Source of the DNA: Rutpela maculata
Lineage: Eukaryota > Arthropoda > Insecta > Coleoptera > Cerambycidae
DNA length: 64,000 nt
NCBI GenBank assembly: GCA_936432065.2
Contig: OW386286.2
Location: forward strand, 4,457,208-4,521,207
Direction of reading: 5' to 3'
Shown here in pieces: positions 9,945-20,780 of this stretch (position 1 is the first letter of the stretch; each line of letters opens with the position of its first letter). The notes beneath the pieces are model-generated. The model was not told the origin of the DNA. It did not search any database and was given only the letters and a program-made list of their open reading frames with translations. The translations under genes and the position numbers were made by a program.

Positions 9945-12920
9945 TTAGCTAAGCTCCTACGGTGGTTGATACTTCCCCTTCTGAGTAAAAGCAAATCTCT
10001 TTAAGGACACATGGAGTAAGTCAAAATAAAAAGATTTAGGGGCAGACCCACCTCGAAAACCCACGGAGGCACCCCCACCCCCTGCTTAAAGGGGGTGGCG
10101 GGCACAGTTGTATATTTAATTTTTTTCCTCGAAAACGATAAGAGATAATGACTTACGGTTTACGCCAATCGAAAGAAAATAAAATTTTACATACGACTAC
10201 ATTTTTTTGGCTGATCAAAAATTATATTCTTCTCTCCCATTACAAAAAATATTTGAGGGGGCTACTCTGTAATGTCACATTTTTGCTTATTACTCCTAAA
10301 CGGCCTAATAAACAAAAATTTACCAAGAGTTAAAAAATAAAGCTTATGACTTTTCCTATGATATATGAAAAGTGAGTGATATCTGTTTAAATAATGCGTA
10401 CAGTGGCGTAGGGATTTATTTGCATTCGGTAGAATTAATTGCAACCGCGTTTAATAATAAAAAAAAAATCTCAAAAGAAAGAAAATAAACTTTTACATCA
10501 AACAGATATTTTTTAATTGATTAAAAAATGGTAACTTATTGTCTTACTACAATAAATATGGGAGGGGGTTATTCAGTAATGTTACATTTTATCTTATTAT
10601 ATAAATAAAGCAGTAGACTGGGTTAACCGGTTAAATGTTTTTTAATAAAAATAAAAATGAAAACAGTGTAAACGATCAATAAACTCTCAACTCAATAAAC
10701 AAAAGAAAAATATTTTAACTAAATAAATAAACAAATGCAAGAAAGGTAACACAGCGCTAATTGCAACATTCCTTACATGTACATAATTGTGTACATTTTA
10801 ATTTTGTTAAAAAACACTTACATTTATGACCACAAATTTTGCAATTGCAAATGATTAAAACTTCCTTCCTTATTTTTCGTTATTAATAGTTGTCCACCCC
10901 CATTGGGACGGACACGGTAATGCAAGGTTTCCTATGGTTAATTGGCCCCAAACAAAACCACCCTGATAAATGCACCTTCTAACGTGCAATGAAAGTGCAT
11001 TTAATGTGGGGGGAAGATTTTCTATAGACCTATTTTTTTTAGTAAATAATTCCATTCGACAAACGTCCAGACTTTGAGCCTCTGAATGTTTATCATACAG
11101 AAATATGATAAATTTTTCCAACATATGCATTTGTTTTGCGCTAGGTTGTTTGGGATGAAGTGTCAGCTCTTTGAAGGTGTCTGTAATATCCAGAAAAGCT
11201 TCCCATGTTTTCCAACACTTTCTTTTTCCTTTCCCGAAGACCGCCGATGTCACATCGCACCCAGTAAAAGCGTGGAAGAAGGGAAGACCTAAACATTTAT
11301 CCTTCAAATTGTTACTTATTTCCATGCAAGATACGTATTGCAAATTTTTTCCTATGCCAAACTCTATCCAGACGTTTTGCTCTTGATGCTGGTATTGGTA
11401 AAAAATGGCAAGAATAATAACATCAGTGTCGACAGTTTTTATTAGGATTTTTTAAAAATTATTTTGTAAACAGTTTAGGGAATGAACAAATATTCTGGAA
11501 TCGGCTTCTTCATGATTGCAAACACCAATCATTTCAATTAAATCTGAAGAGCTGCTGTTGCAGAAGGTTTCCTCATTATTGTTGCATACTAACACTTTAT
11601 TTTCAGCCAATGGCACATTCTTGAAATAGTTTGAAATTAAACTAAACAAATCTTTTTTATTTTCTGCGTGTCTTAAAAATTCAAACCAATTTCTTGGGAT
11701 AGTGGTGTTTAATCTTACTGATTTCCTACTTTTGGTGGTTTCCAAAAGTTTAAAAATGTAAGGCTTTATAATACGAGAAATATAATCTTCAAAATTTAAG
11801 CAAACCTTAGGTTGAAGCATGTGTACCAGAGCAGCTCCATTTATTAATTCAGCATCAATGTCCATGGGTTTGCCCTTAACTTTAATATATTTCTCGAGGC
11901 ATCGTAATAAATCCGATTTTGTGCCATGATACATTTGCCCAAGTTGAGCCAGTGAAGGGGGATAGGGATGATCACTGTTTCAATAAACGTATTACTTCTT
12001 CAAAGGGATAATGTGTTTTGTTTTGTACTAGCCAAATTAGACAAGGTCACGGTTAACGAAGCGATCGCGCATGTGTGGCTGCAATACTCTTTGCAATGCT
12101 TAGTTCCGATGTCGCGTACCCATTGCGGCAACGCACGACAAATATATTTAACTTTTTATAAAAGCGATCGATAGACTTTAATTTTCTACTTTTATTAAAT
12201 TTTGCTCGATTTGTTGGTTGTGCGGTAATAAGCAAGAATGTGGCTTTACACTGTATCCCTTCCCATATTTTTGGAGCGGGAACAAAATAGGATTTTTGAT
12301 AAGTTAAAAAATATGACTGGGGTGTAACATTTTATTTTCTTTCAATTATCGCCAACGGCAACATATCTATAACCGTTTTTTGAAAAAAAAAAGTTTATTA
12401 AACGCTGTGTTGCAATTCCACCAAATGCAAATATATTAGTACGCCACTGTACGCATTATTTAAACAAATATCATTCACTTTTTTTATATCAATCGATAGG
12501 AAAAGCTATAACCTTCAATTTTTAACTCTTGGTAAATATTTTTTTATTAAGCCGTTTAGAAGTTATAAGCAAAAATGTGATATTACAGAGTAGCCCCCTC
12601 CCATATTTTTTGTAATGGGAGAGAAGAATATTATTTTTGATCAGCCAAAAAATTGTAGTCGTATGTAAAATTTGACTTTCCTTCGATTGGCGCAAACCGT
12701 AAGTCATTATCTCTTATCGTTTTCGAAAAAAAAAAATAAAACATATAACTGTGCTCGACACCCATTTGACCATGGGGTGGGGGTGCCTCCGCGGGTTTTC
12801 GAGGTGGGTCTGCCCCTAAATTTCTTTATTTTGACTTACTCTTTGCGCCCTTAAAAGGATTTGCTTTTACTCCGAAGGGGAAGTATCTGACCATTTTTAA
12901 GCTCGTAGGCTCTTAGCTAT
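9945..12920 (-). mobile_element. Long-TIR element carrying a HAFTGCD-family gene
   Basis: The left arm (about 9945-10460) is repeated in inverse at about 12410-12920; for example ATAATGACTTACGGTTTACG at 10146 has its complement near 12690 with one difference. A weaker second block (10465-10640 and 12190-12370) is related to the main arm and to its counterpart, so each terminal repeat is about 700 bp with an internal sub-duplication. Between them lies one minus-strand gene remnant and nothing else recognisable. The outer boundary, near GCTAAGCTCCTACG on the left and CGTAGGCTCTTAGC on the right, is approximate, and no target-site duplication was pinned. Long inverted repeats plus a single gene suggest a DNA transposon, but the protein is not a transposase I recognise. 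Confidence 0.7.
10757..11985 (-). pseudogene. HAFTGCD-family protein (FEN1/PIN-like?), lightly broken
   Basis: One minus-strand frame runs from about 11985 (first Met 11934) to 10870, broken only by a TAA at 11452-11454. Motifs in order: GAALVHMLQPK, IPRNWFEFLRHAENK, NHEEADSRIF, KTVDTDVIILAIF, FFHAFTGCDVTSAVFGKGK, LPPTLNALSLHVRR, SQWGWT. A one-base frame change near 10870 then joins a Cys-rich tail (10757-10873) with CNCKICGHKCKC and CTCKECCN, ending in TAG. Acidic EAD, DTD and GCD motifs in this order, with a glycine-rich GKGK after GCD, resemble FEN1-type 5' nucleases; this is inference. I know such proteins only as multi-copy uncharacterised proteins in several animals. The single stop and single shift imply recent inactivation or a still active relative elsewhere. 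No upstream exon was recognised. Confidence 0.7.
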
Positions 12921-13735
12921 ATAGGACGTGGCTTTTATTTAAATGACAACTACTGTCAAGATCAATTAAATCATATTATTATGACAGTTTTGAACATTTT
13001 TGAAAATAATGTCGGATATAGAAGACATAGCAAGTAAGGCTTGTCAGGAATTACTTCCAAAAAAGTTAAAACATTTAATACTTATTACGTAAAAGAGAAA
13101 ATTTTCCCAAATTTACTTTATTTTCCTAGGAACGTTATGAAAAATACCGACCCGTTGCCAATTGCAACAAGTATTTGGTACATAAAGCGTGGAATTAGAA
13201 TATACTTACGAGGCAGGTATGACGAAAAAACAATATCTAGCTTCATATTTCAAAAAATAAAGTTACATAATAAAATACTATTATACTTTAAGCATATACT
13301 CATCAAGATCTCTTGAATTTCAATTAAACAGGAAAAATCTTTCTTGATAATTGCAAATTACATGAATTAAATGTTTTGTAAAAAAACTTTAACGCCATAT
13401 TGCCTCAAACTAAACCATGTCTAAAGTTAACAAAGTTAGTATTCGAATTTATCTAAAGACCATAATCATGTCGCCAACATCTTGTTACCGAATACTGACT
13501 AAAAGTAAAATGAAGCGTAGGGTTGGATATGGGTTGTTTCAAAACAGCCATAATGCCGTTTTGGTGGTTTGTGAATTTCTACGTAGTAAGTAAGATATTT
13601 CTAGTTATCAAAGTCTGGGATGGTGACCACAACACGTTCCACAGAAGTTAGATCTTCTACAATAGTACAGAAAAGCGATTTAGAAATTTCCAGATAATTT
13701 AAAATCGTAAAATTGGTTTATCACAAATCTATATA
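12921..13735. other. Unassigned; short tyrosine-recombinase-like N-terminus at 13009
   Basis: ATG at 13009 opens MSDIEDIASKACQELLPKK, then stops at 13087. An acidic start followed by a SKACxELLPxK helix resembles the N-terminus of Crypton-like tyrosine recombinases in insects, but 26 codons are too few to be sure. The overlapping frame 13041-13316 is not recognised. Confidence 0.25.
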
Positions 13736-13900
13736 ATAATAATAATAATAATAAATGGACTTTATTATATAAGATAATTACATAAAGTTTATAAATGTAT
13801 TTGAAAGGGCGAAGTTCAGGAATTGGGCCTGTTTTACCACTTAACCCTAAAAAAAGAGTTAAAATTAACCTAACCTAACCTTACCTAATCCCCGTTTAGC
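13736..13900 (-). mobile_element. LINE 3' end with (ATT)n tail
   Basis: Read on the minus strand: GGGTTAAGTGG, CTGAACTTCGCCC, AATAAAGTCCATTTATT and a trinucleotide tail (ATA/TAT repeats, 13736-13757). The same order occurs in the plus-strand element ending at 16001, so both are 3' ends of one non-LTR family. Strongly 5'-truncated; no coding sequence. Confidence 0.6.
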
Positions 13901-13980
13901 CTAAGAATTAAAATGATTAAAAAAAACAAAAAAATGCCTACATACAAAACTAGAAATTTAGAATTACCCTATCATATTTT

Positions 13981-14452
13981 GGACAAGAGACTGACGTTCA
14001 ATATTCACATAAACGAGACAGTACGCAAAGTCTACTCCATGTCCAGGAGTCTGTATCCGCTCCTGGCAAGGGGTAGCGGACTCAACAGGACAAATAAAAA
14101 ATTGTTGTATACGATGGTGATCAGGCCGGCCATCACATACGCGGCGCCGGTGTGGTGCAGCATACCGACCACGACAATGAGAAAACTCCGAGTTCTCGAA
14201 CACAAATTTATGCGCCTCATCTCTGATTCGGGCAGATACACCTCCCTCAGAGATCTATATAATCGTTGCCACGACATAACGCCACTAGCGGACTACGTCC
14301 AAGAAATCTCCCAAAAATTCTACCAATTCAAACTGGGCGATAGTCCGCTAACCCGCAACATAACACGAATCAGACAGCATAATGCGATCCTTTTCGATAT
14401 CCGACACCCCTTACCATATCAGGCGTTGCCTATCTTTCGGCAACCTCTCTAA
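13981..14452 (+). pseudogene. C-terminal part of LINE reverse transcriptase
   Basis: The frame gives DKRLTFNIHINE, then KLLYTMVIRPAITYAAPVW, TTMRKLRVLEHKFMRLI and DITPLADYVQ, the thumb and post-RT segment of Jockey-clade RTs (LxKRLTFxxHI; IRPxxTYxxPVW). The coding frame is open from an ATG at 13913, but the first 22 codons lie upstream of the insertion point shown by the duplication, so that start is accidental. Catalytic motifs A-C and the endonuclease are missing; it cannot be active. The stop at 14450-14452 is probably the native one because the 3' UTR follows directly. Confidence 0.85.
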
Positions 14453-15046
14453 CCACACTTCCCTCTACGACAACTTTTCCTTTCCCCACCTTTAATCTTC
14501 ACCAAAACCTACAACCAACCCCTCTCTATTCCCTCTATTTGTTTTAACCTTTTTTGTTCCTTGTCTATTTTTTGTCTCTAAATTCAGTCTTGACCAATAA
14601 ATTCTTAACAAACCAAAATTTCACATAACATAACACACTTTTAACTATCCACGACACTTTCCTGGCGTCAGGAAGACTACCAGGGTGGAATTGTCTCAAA
14701 CGGGTTTTTTCGTTGAGTTTTGTTTTCCCGTGCCAGCAATCAAATTTTTTAAGTGTTCGCGTGTGCGCGAAATCGATAGTTTTTTAGTTTTAATTTTAAT
14801 TATTTTTAAGTACCCTTGTGTATTACGTTATACGATACCGTTAAATTTAAGCCTTTTTCCATTAGGCAGGAGTTTTAACTCAGTAAATAATTTTCGTCAC
14901 CGCCAAACCGGACCCTCCCCGCCCAGTCTCACACCCACCTTGGCGATGTTCGCCGTGGTTTTCTGGCTAGCTCCGGGCCGGACTCCGGAATGGCGCATTA
15001 TTGTACCTTGTGAAACATTAATAAATGCTTGTTGTTGTTGTTGTTG
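13981..15046 (+). mobile_element. Jockey-type LINE, 5'-truncated, with perfect 11-bp TSD
   Basis: The insertion is bounded by an identical TATCATATTTT at 13970-13980 and 15047-15057, a target-site duplication. Inside are the last ~157 codons of an RT protein, a ~570-bp 3' UTR with a GC-rich part (CTAGCTCCGGGCCGGACTCC), an AATAAA-like AATAAATG and a (TTG)n tail. The same 3' UTR and tail recur on the minus strand at 58779-58945. Intact duplications indicate a fairly young copy generated by target-primed reverse transcription. Confidence 0.85.
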
Positions 15047-15132
15047 TATCATATTTTTAATTTGAATGAAATTAATTTTCCTTTACTGATTACACAATAT
15101 AATTTTTCACATCTCGTAGATAGATTTCTCAA

Positions 15133-15376
15133 TTACTTCCACATCCAGTGGAAGTATAGTAACAACAAAAAAATTTTTGAAAATTTGTATTGTTCAAATA
15201 GGCTTAGAATGTCATGAAACGTCGAGATTTTAAATTTGAGCGAAAAAAATGTCTGTCTGTATGTCTGTCTGTCTGTCTGTCGTCCGTCGTTCTGTAACTA
15301 CTTTTGCGCGCACGTTTACTCTGAAAGCGTTTAAGATATTGACTTGAAATTTGGTTCACGTGTGTACTTTAACAGT
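15133..15376 (-). mobile_element. HINE-1 copy 4, 3' fragment
   Basis: Minus-strand 3' hairpin, GAAACGTCGAGATTTTAA block, a long GTCT/GTCC/GTCG microsatellite (15251-15294) and the first part of the core; homology ends near 15376. Confidence 0.8.
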
Positions 15377-15379
15377 TCC

Positions 15380-15565
15380 TTATATGGTTTTTAAATCTTA
15401 GATCCGAGCTGATAGTAAGTCCCAAGTTTTTTGCCTCATTTACATCAGTTATACAGATAGGTATCATTGACTTTTAATTTTAAATCCTCAAGGTACCTAT
15501 TTCGCTGAGTTGTCCTACCAAACAACATTATCCTTGATTTACTATAGTCTGTTTTTAAACCAGGA
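15380..15565 (-). pseudogene. LINE RT fragment (thumb region)
   Basis: Minus-strand translation reads PGLKTDYSKSRIMLFGRTTQRN, then LKLKVNDTYL and KKLGTYYQLGSKI. The pattern KS+xMLFG...R, LxLxIND, LGxxxD is the segment after motif C in Jockey/CR1-like RTs. A short isolated fragment, with a stop inside, between a HINE-1 piece and another LINE end in opposite orientation. Confidence 0.55.
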
Positions 15566-15639
15566 GGACTAAATACAGAAGTCCCACTCACACCATATAA
15601 TCGAACATCTCAATTCGAGAGATCTTTCAGCTTTAACAT

Positions 15640-15967
15640 ATATAAAATATATAATAATGAGATACCCACCCAACACAAAAATCTAAATGAAAGATTGTTT
15701 AAAATAAAATTTAAAGAACATCTATTTACTCAACAGTGATATTAAAACATATACTTCTCCTTTTCATGTATTTTTAACTATTTCCTTATTTCTTTCTTTT
15801 TCTACTTATGTCTAAGTTGTCCTTTAGTTTTTAAGTATTAAGTAAATTTGAAAATATTTTAAACATTACTTTTGTAAAATGTTATTTTCTTGGGGTTAAG
15901 TGGAAGAGCAGGGGGTACATTTAGTACCCATCTGAACTTCGCCCCGGTTTTAACACCAATAAAGTCG

Positions 15968-16001
<34 letters not shown>
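15640..16001 (+). mobile_element. LINE 3' end: ORF2 C-terminus, 3' UTR, (TTA)n tail
   Basis: The frame ends YNNEIPTQHKNLNERLF, KIKFKEHLF and stop at 15737-15739, the usual (Y)NxxIP...FKxxLKxHL ending of non-LTR RT ORFs. A 3' UTR with GAGCAGGGGGTACATT and CTGAACTTCGCCCC, then AATAAAG and (TTA)n at 15969-16001, follow. Same family as 13736-13900. The 5' boundary is uncertain. Confidence 0.7.
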
Positions 16002-16487
16002 AGTAACCAGAAAATACACTAGAATCTTTTTGGTGTTTTGAGCCACCAACAATACACGACTACAGTATATTTGTGTGCATTTTATTATATTACATTATAT
16101 AATAATTCCCGACCTTTATCTTTCGAAATAGACACCAAGTGTATCGAGAAGTAACGAAGTTAAAAGATGGACGTAACTTTTTTTTTTCTAAAATTAGCAG
16201 TTTTCGAGAAAATTGTAAACGAGTGATTGTTGGCCAGGTACTGCAATTAATTGCTATTAGATGTCCACGTTCTTTATGATCTCTTTATCATTAAATAGGT
16301 TTTGCATGTATTCCCACTTCAATCTCTAAAAGTGTCACTCCTTCACGGTTGGAATTTCGACATAGCTTTAGAAAAAAAAAAAATAGTTAAGCGGAAAAAT
16401 AATTGTTTTATGCGGTCGGTTAAGTCGTTGAAACTATACATACTTAATCCAGGACTTGCTGGTACTGTATATAAATTACAAAAGTCT
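16002..16487. other. No recognisable feature
   Basis: AT-rich sequence without recognised coding or repeat structure. Confidence 0.5.
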
Positions 16488-16735
16488 ACAAAAAAAAAAT
16501 TCTGCTCCAAGGACTAAAGTAATTTCGTGTGCTGAATCCGAATTTTTAATTTAAAAAAATTTCTAGCGCGTAGATTTCGAGTAAATCCCGGTTTTTATCA
16601 TCAAAATACGGTTTTTTGGCAATTTGGGGGTAGAATTTTTTTTAAATTGAGAATTTGGATTCGGCACACAAAAATACTTAAGGCATGATAAGTTTAGTCC
16701 TTGGAGCAGATTTTTTTTTTTTTTTTGTAGACCTG
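16488..16735. repeat. Foldback with poly(A)/poly(T) outer edges
   Basis: CTACAAAAAAAAAATTCTGC and CTCCAAGGACTAAA on the left are complemented by TTTAGTCCTTGGAGCAG and a T-run with GTAG on the right (to 16728); inner arms CGTGTGCTGAATCCGAATTT and AAATTCTCAATTT-type sequence also pair. Arms are about 75-105 bp around a 60-bp loop. The outer motif CCTGTGT next to the A/T run recurs at 21334 and near 24247, suggesting a dispersed family. Confidence 0.55.
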
Positions 16736-17529
16736 TGTTATGATTAGCAGAAGCATATATCGGCACTTTATTATACAATAAATTACCAGATAGATTTAAA
16801 CACTGTAGTTATAGTATATTGTTAAAATGATCGAAGAACGTGTTGTTAACTGCTTTTTATTCTGTTGATAGATCCATGATGTACACTTAGCATGTTATTA
16901 TATGTATGTAATAAATCGTCCGTAAAATATCCTCCGGTATTACTTTTATTCCTGTAGCGAATAAGATTCATCCCTCAAATGTATAACAAATTTGATTATA
17001 TTCTCAAACGAATCTCTCTAAGTATTCAGTTCGTGCCAAGAGAAAAAAAAATCTGTCGATTTAATACAATTGTTGGCATTCAAAAACAGTGGGAAAGCAA
17101 CAGTTAGATAATGTGAAAACTTTTCAATATATTTTGGCTGTCAGCACTCGGAACACAGAACTATAAGGAAATGATTGATAATGTCTAGAGAAACTGGTTG
17201 TTCTAAAATCGTTTTACACAGTTTCTCTTTTCTGTTTCTATTAACTTGTTGATATGCGGATGCGAATTTCTAAATCTGCATCCTCGTTTCCTAAGGATTC
17301 TGCACAAATTAAATTACATTATTTGTATATTTAAAACGCAAGGCGTTTTCTTTCTACAGACCTTCAGTGAAAAGTTTCATGTTTTTTTTATATTAAACTT
17401 ATCAATCAATTGACGTGTCATCACTAACTCTTATTTTTTTTATTGTTATTTTGATGCTTTAAATCCGCTGACAGAAATCGAAATTAAATGCGCATACATT
17501 TTGTACCCATGGCACAGGGGGTCACACAG
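16736..17529. other. No recognisable feature
   Basis: AT-rich; no gene or repeat recognised. Confidence 0.5.
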
Positions 17530-17612
17530 ACTAGTTCACAAGTTTAAAGCCGGGTTAATTCTTGATAAAACTCGTAAAAATATGAGTGAGGGCTCATTGG
17601 ATTCGGAATGAC

Positions 17613-18101
17613 GGTGGATAAAGTAAAAAAATATTTTGAGGTTTCTGGTTCTTGTGCACATACTAAATCACAATTTTTTTCATCCCCTTTAATAATGGGG
17701 TGGGGGTGGTAATGGGGGTGGCTAATGCCAAATTTTTTTTGAGACCTTAGCTTCTCTTGTCTATACTAAATATCAATTTTATGAACTCTTACCTGCTTGA
17801 TTTACCTATTTACTCCAAATTTACCCCAATTTACCCCCCAACCCTTCGACGGAACAAGATGAAAATATTATCTAGTTCTAGATCTCATTAAAGTACATAT
17901 GTGTACCAAATTTCAAGTCAATATCTCAAACGGTTCCAGAATAAACGTGCGCATAAAAAAAGTTATAGACCGACAGACAGAATTTTTTTTTCGCCCAAAC
18001 TTGAAATTTCGACGTTTCATGACATTCTAAGCCTATTTGAACAATAAAAATTTTTAAAAATTTTTTTGTCGTTACTATACTTCCACTGGATGTGGAAGTA
18101 A
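17613..18101 (+). mobile_element. HINE-1 copy 5, 5'-truncated
   Basis: Begins abruptly at GGTGGATAAAGTAAAAAAAT, within the G-rich block, and runs to the 3' hairpin. It replaces part of the left arm of the surrounding inverted repeat. Confidence 0.8.
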
Positions 18102-18994
18102 AAATAACGAGTTTCGTTTTTTTGCAAATAACTCGAAAACTATTAATATTTAAGAAATTTTAAAGAAGGATTCTTAAAGAGGAAGAAATTTCCAAAAAAA
18201 GAGTTCTAAATTTAAAATTCTATAAAAAATATTAAACATTTTTTTAGACATGTTTATGTATACGGTTGTTTTTGTTATTTTTTTTCTATCTAAAAAAATA
18301 TAAACACATTCGGCGATTGTTAATAACAAATTGTTTATCTCGTTGTTTATTAAATAAACAAAAAAATTAACAACAAAAAATTTTCTTTTCGCCATCTTAT
18401 AGAGGATTGCAAATAATAAATTTTAAGAATAAAATTTTTTCTTAATAATTTGTTTAAATGAAAAAAGGACAAAATTGATTATGAATAAAAAAAAAATTAA
18501 GAATTTTTTTTTTTTATCATGATATTTTAAACAAATATATTTTTTCAAAAATATGTAATTTAACTATTTGTTTATAAATTTTTTTTAAATAAATAGCAAT
18601 AAAAATTGAAAGTTTATGTAATCTTATAGTATTTTATACTATAAAAACAGTAATAATAATTAAAACTAGTAAAAAAATTTTCAACCCTTTCTTTTTTTCA
18701 TTTTTTGTTAGATTAAATAATTAATAACTAATAGACTATAACAATTAAAAATATCGCAATGTCATAATCCCATAAAGTATAGTTGACAAGAGGTCTCCTC
18801 GAAGCGAAATAATTTTAATGGCTTTTGTTTAACAATTATCCGACTTGAAATATAAACGCAAACTCTAAAAAAATTTGTTAATTAACAATAGGCTCATTTT
18901 ATGAAAAACAGGATATTGTTCCCTTAAGTGTCTAAATAATACCATAATTTTTTTAAACTTTTAAATTAATATTTAATAACATAAAAAAATATTT
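18102..18994. other. Inner arm, then AT-rich spacer
   Basis: After the inner arm (to about 18195) the stretch is very AT-rich with no recognised coding; the frame 18174-18395 is low-complexity. Confidence 0.5.
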
Positions 18995-19667
18995 TTACTT
19001 CCACATCCAGTGGAAGTATAGTAACGACAAAAAAAATTTTTGAAAATTTTTATTGTTCAAATAGGTTTAGAATGTCACGAAATGTCGAGATTGTAAATTT
19101 GAGCGAAAAAAAATTTCTGTCTGTCGGTCTGTAACTTTTTTATGCGCACGTTTACTCTGGAACCGTTGAAGATATGACTTGAAATTTGGTACACGTATGC
19201 ACTTTAACGAGATCTGGAACTAGATTATATTTTCATCTTTTTCCACCGAAGGGTTGGGGGGTAAACTGGGATAAATGGGGGGTAAATGAGTAAATGGGTA
19301 AATCAAGCAGGTAAGAGTCCATAAAATTGGTATTTAGTGTATACAAGAGAAGCTAAGGTTTCAAAAAATTTATTGGCATTAGCCACCCCATACCCTACCC
19401 CGTTATTAAAGGGGATGAAAAAAAATGTGATTTAGTGTGTGTACAAGAACCAAAAGCCTTAAAATATTTTTTTACTTCATCCACTCCCACTACCACAACT
19501 CTATCACCCCACTACCGTGTGGGGTATCGTTTTATGGATTTTTGGGGTAGACGATTTCAAATATTGTATTATTAAAGTTCTATAAACAATTATTTCCAGA
19601 TTCGTTATGAGAGACTTGGGTAGAACATCTGAATGTGGAAGTAGTGATTCCTTGGACAGCGGTTTTA
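18995..19667 (-). mobile_element. HINE-1 copy 6, full length
   Basis: Minus-strand copy from the TTACTTCCAC hairpin to GGACAGCGGTTTTAC. The microsatellite is short (CTGTCTGTCGGTCTGT). Confidence 0.8.
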
Positions 19668-20044
19668 CTTATTACGGCCAGTTTCAGAGCATCGTAACGG
19701 CTTATTGTTCGCCGCGCAGAGCTCTATTTCCAACATTAAATGAAAATTATTAATAATAGAGGTAAAGTTTCGGAAGTTGGTACTTTTCTATTGAAGATTT
19801 CTTCCTCTTTAAGAATCCTTCTTTAAATTTTCTTAAATATTCATAGTTTTCGAGTTATTTGCAAGAAACGAAACTCGTTATTTTTTCAATCTTCATTTGT
19901 TTATAAATTTTGCAATTGTTTATATGCGGGTTTGAAACTTTTGTACATTTTTCTAGACGTCATTCCGAATCCAATGAGCCCTCACTCATATTTTTAGGAG
20001 CTTTATCAAGAATTAACACGGCTTTGAACTTGTAAACTAGTCTA

Positions 20045-20780
20045 ACATTAGAAAGAATGAGTTTTAGAAATCGAAGACTGGGAGAACGGACATAGAATAA
20101 ACTGGGACTAGGCAAAAATTTTTATAAAAGAAATAGAGACAAGAAAATAGAAATTAAAGAATCAGCAATTATATTATTGAATGCGGATAAATGCGTGTCG
20201 AATTGTTTCGTAGATATTTGCACAACTTGGTTACCAATATTAAAAGGATAACTTAACATACTGAACATTATTTAAAATAAAGCTATCAATTTGGTATGTC
20301 AACAGTTCTGTGTAAGCGGTAAGTATTTATATGGATATGGAATATAACAAATATATTCTTGAAGCTGTGTGTTTAATATACACAGCACATAAAAATTTTC
20401 GTAATAAAGCTCTGAGAAAGGAAACAGGTTTCAGAAACGTCAACAAAATACATTATTTTTATATTTTTGTTCTTATTCATTATTTGTCAAAAAATACCCT
20501 CTAACTGCTCCTGTGACATAAAAGTCACAGGTGCAGAGGTTATTTTCCAGTAAAATACTGGATACTTGTATTATTTTGTCGATTTCACGGATACTGTTTT
20601 AAAGAAAAGTCATGTGACAGAGGATCCCAACAAGAAACAGAAAAAACTGAGATATTCACATTTTATTTAATAAAATAATAATTTATTTATATATAAAATA
20701 AAATGATTCAAATTCTTGAATAACAATATGGATGTTGCTAAGAATTACAGAGTCCTACAAAAAAAAATGGTCCGTGCTGG
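20045..20780. other. No recognisable feature
   Basis: Nothing recognised apart from AT-rich sequence; a short palindrome CTGTGACATAAAAGTCACAG lies near 20511. Confidence 0.45.

Larger units (their letters stand above)
17530..20044. repeat. Large interrupted inverted repeat
   Basis: Outer arms 17530-17612 and 19958-20044 (GAGTGAGGGCTCATTGGATT and its complement) and inner arms 18106-18195 and 19785-19880 (CAAATAACTCGAAAACTAT and its complement) are inverted copies. In the left arm a 5'-truncated HINE-1 (17613-18101) occupies the place of about 80 bp still present in the right arm. The interior holds AT-rich DNA and a full HINE-1 in opposite orientation. Confidence 0.65.

Noticed and set aside
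13865..13892. CCTAA repeats, the insect telomere motif
   Set aside because: Only two or three imperfect units; far too short to indicate a telomere or a telomeric insertion.
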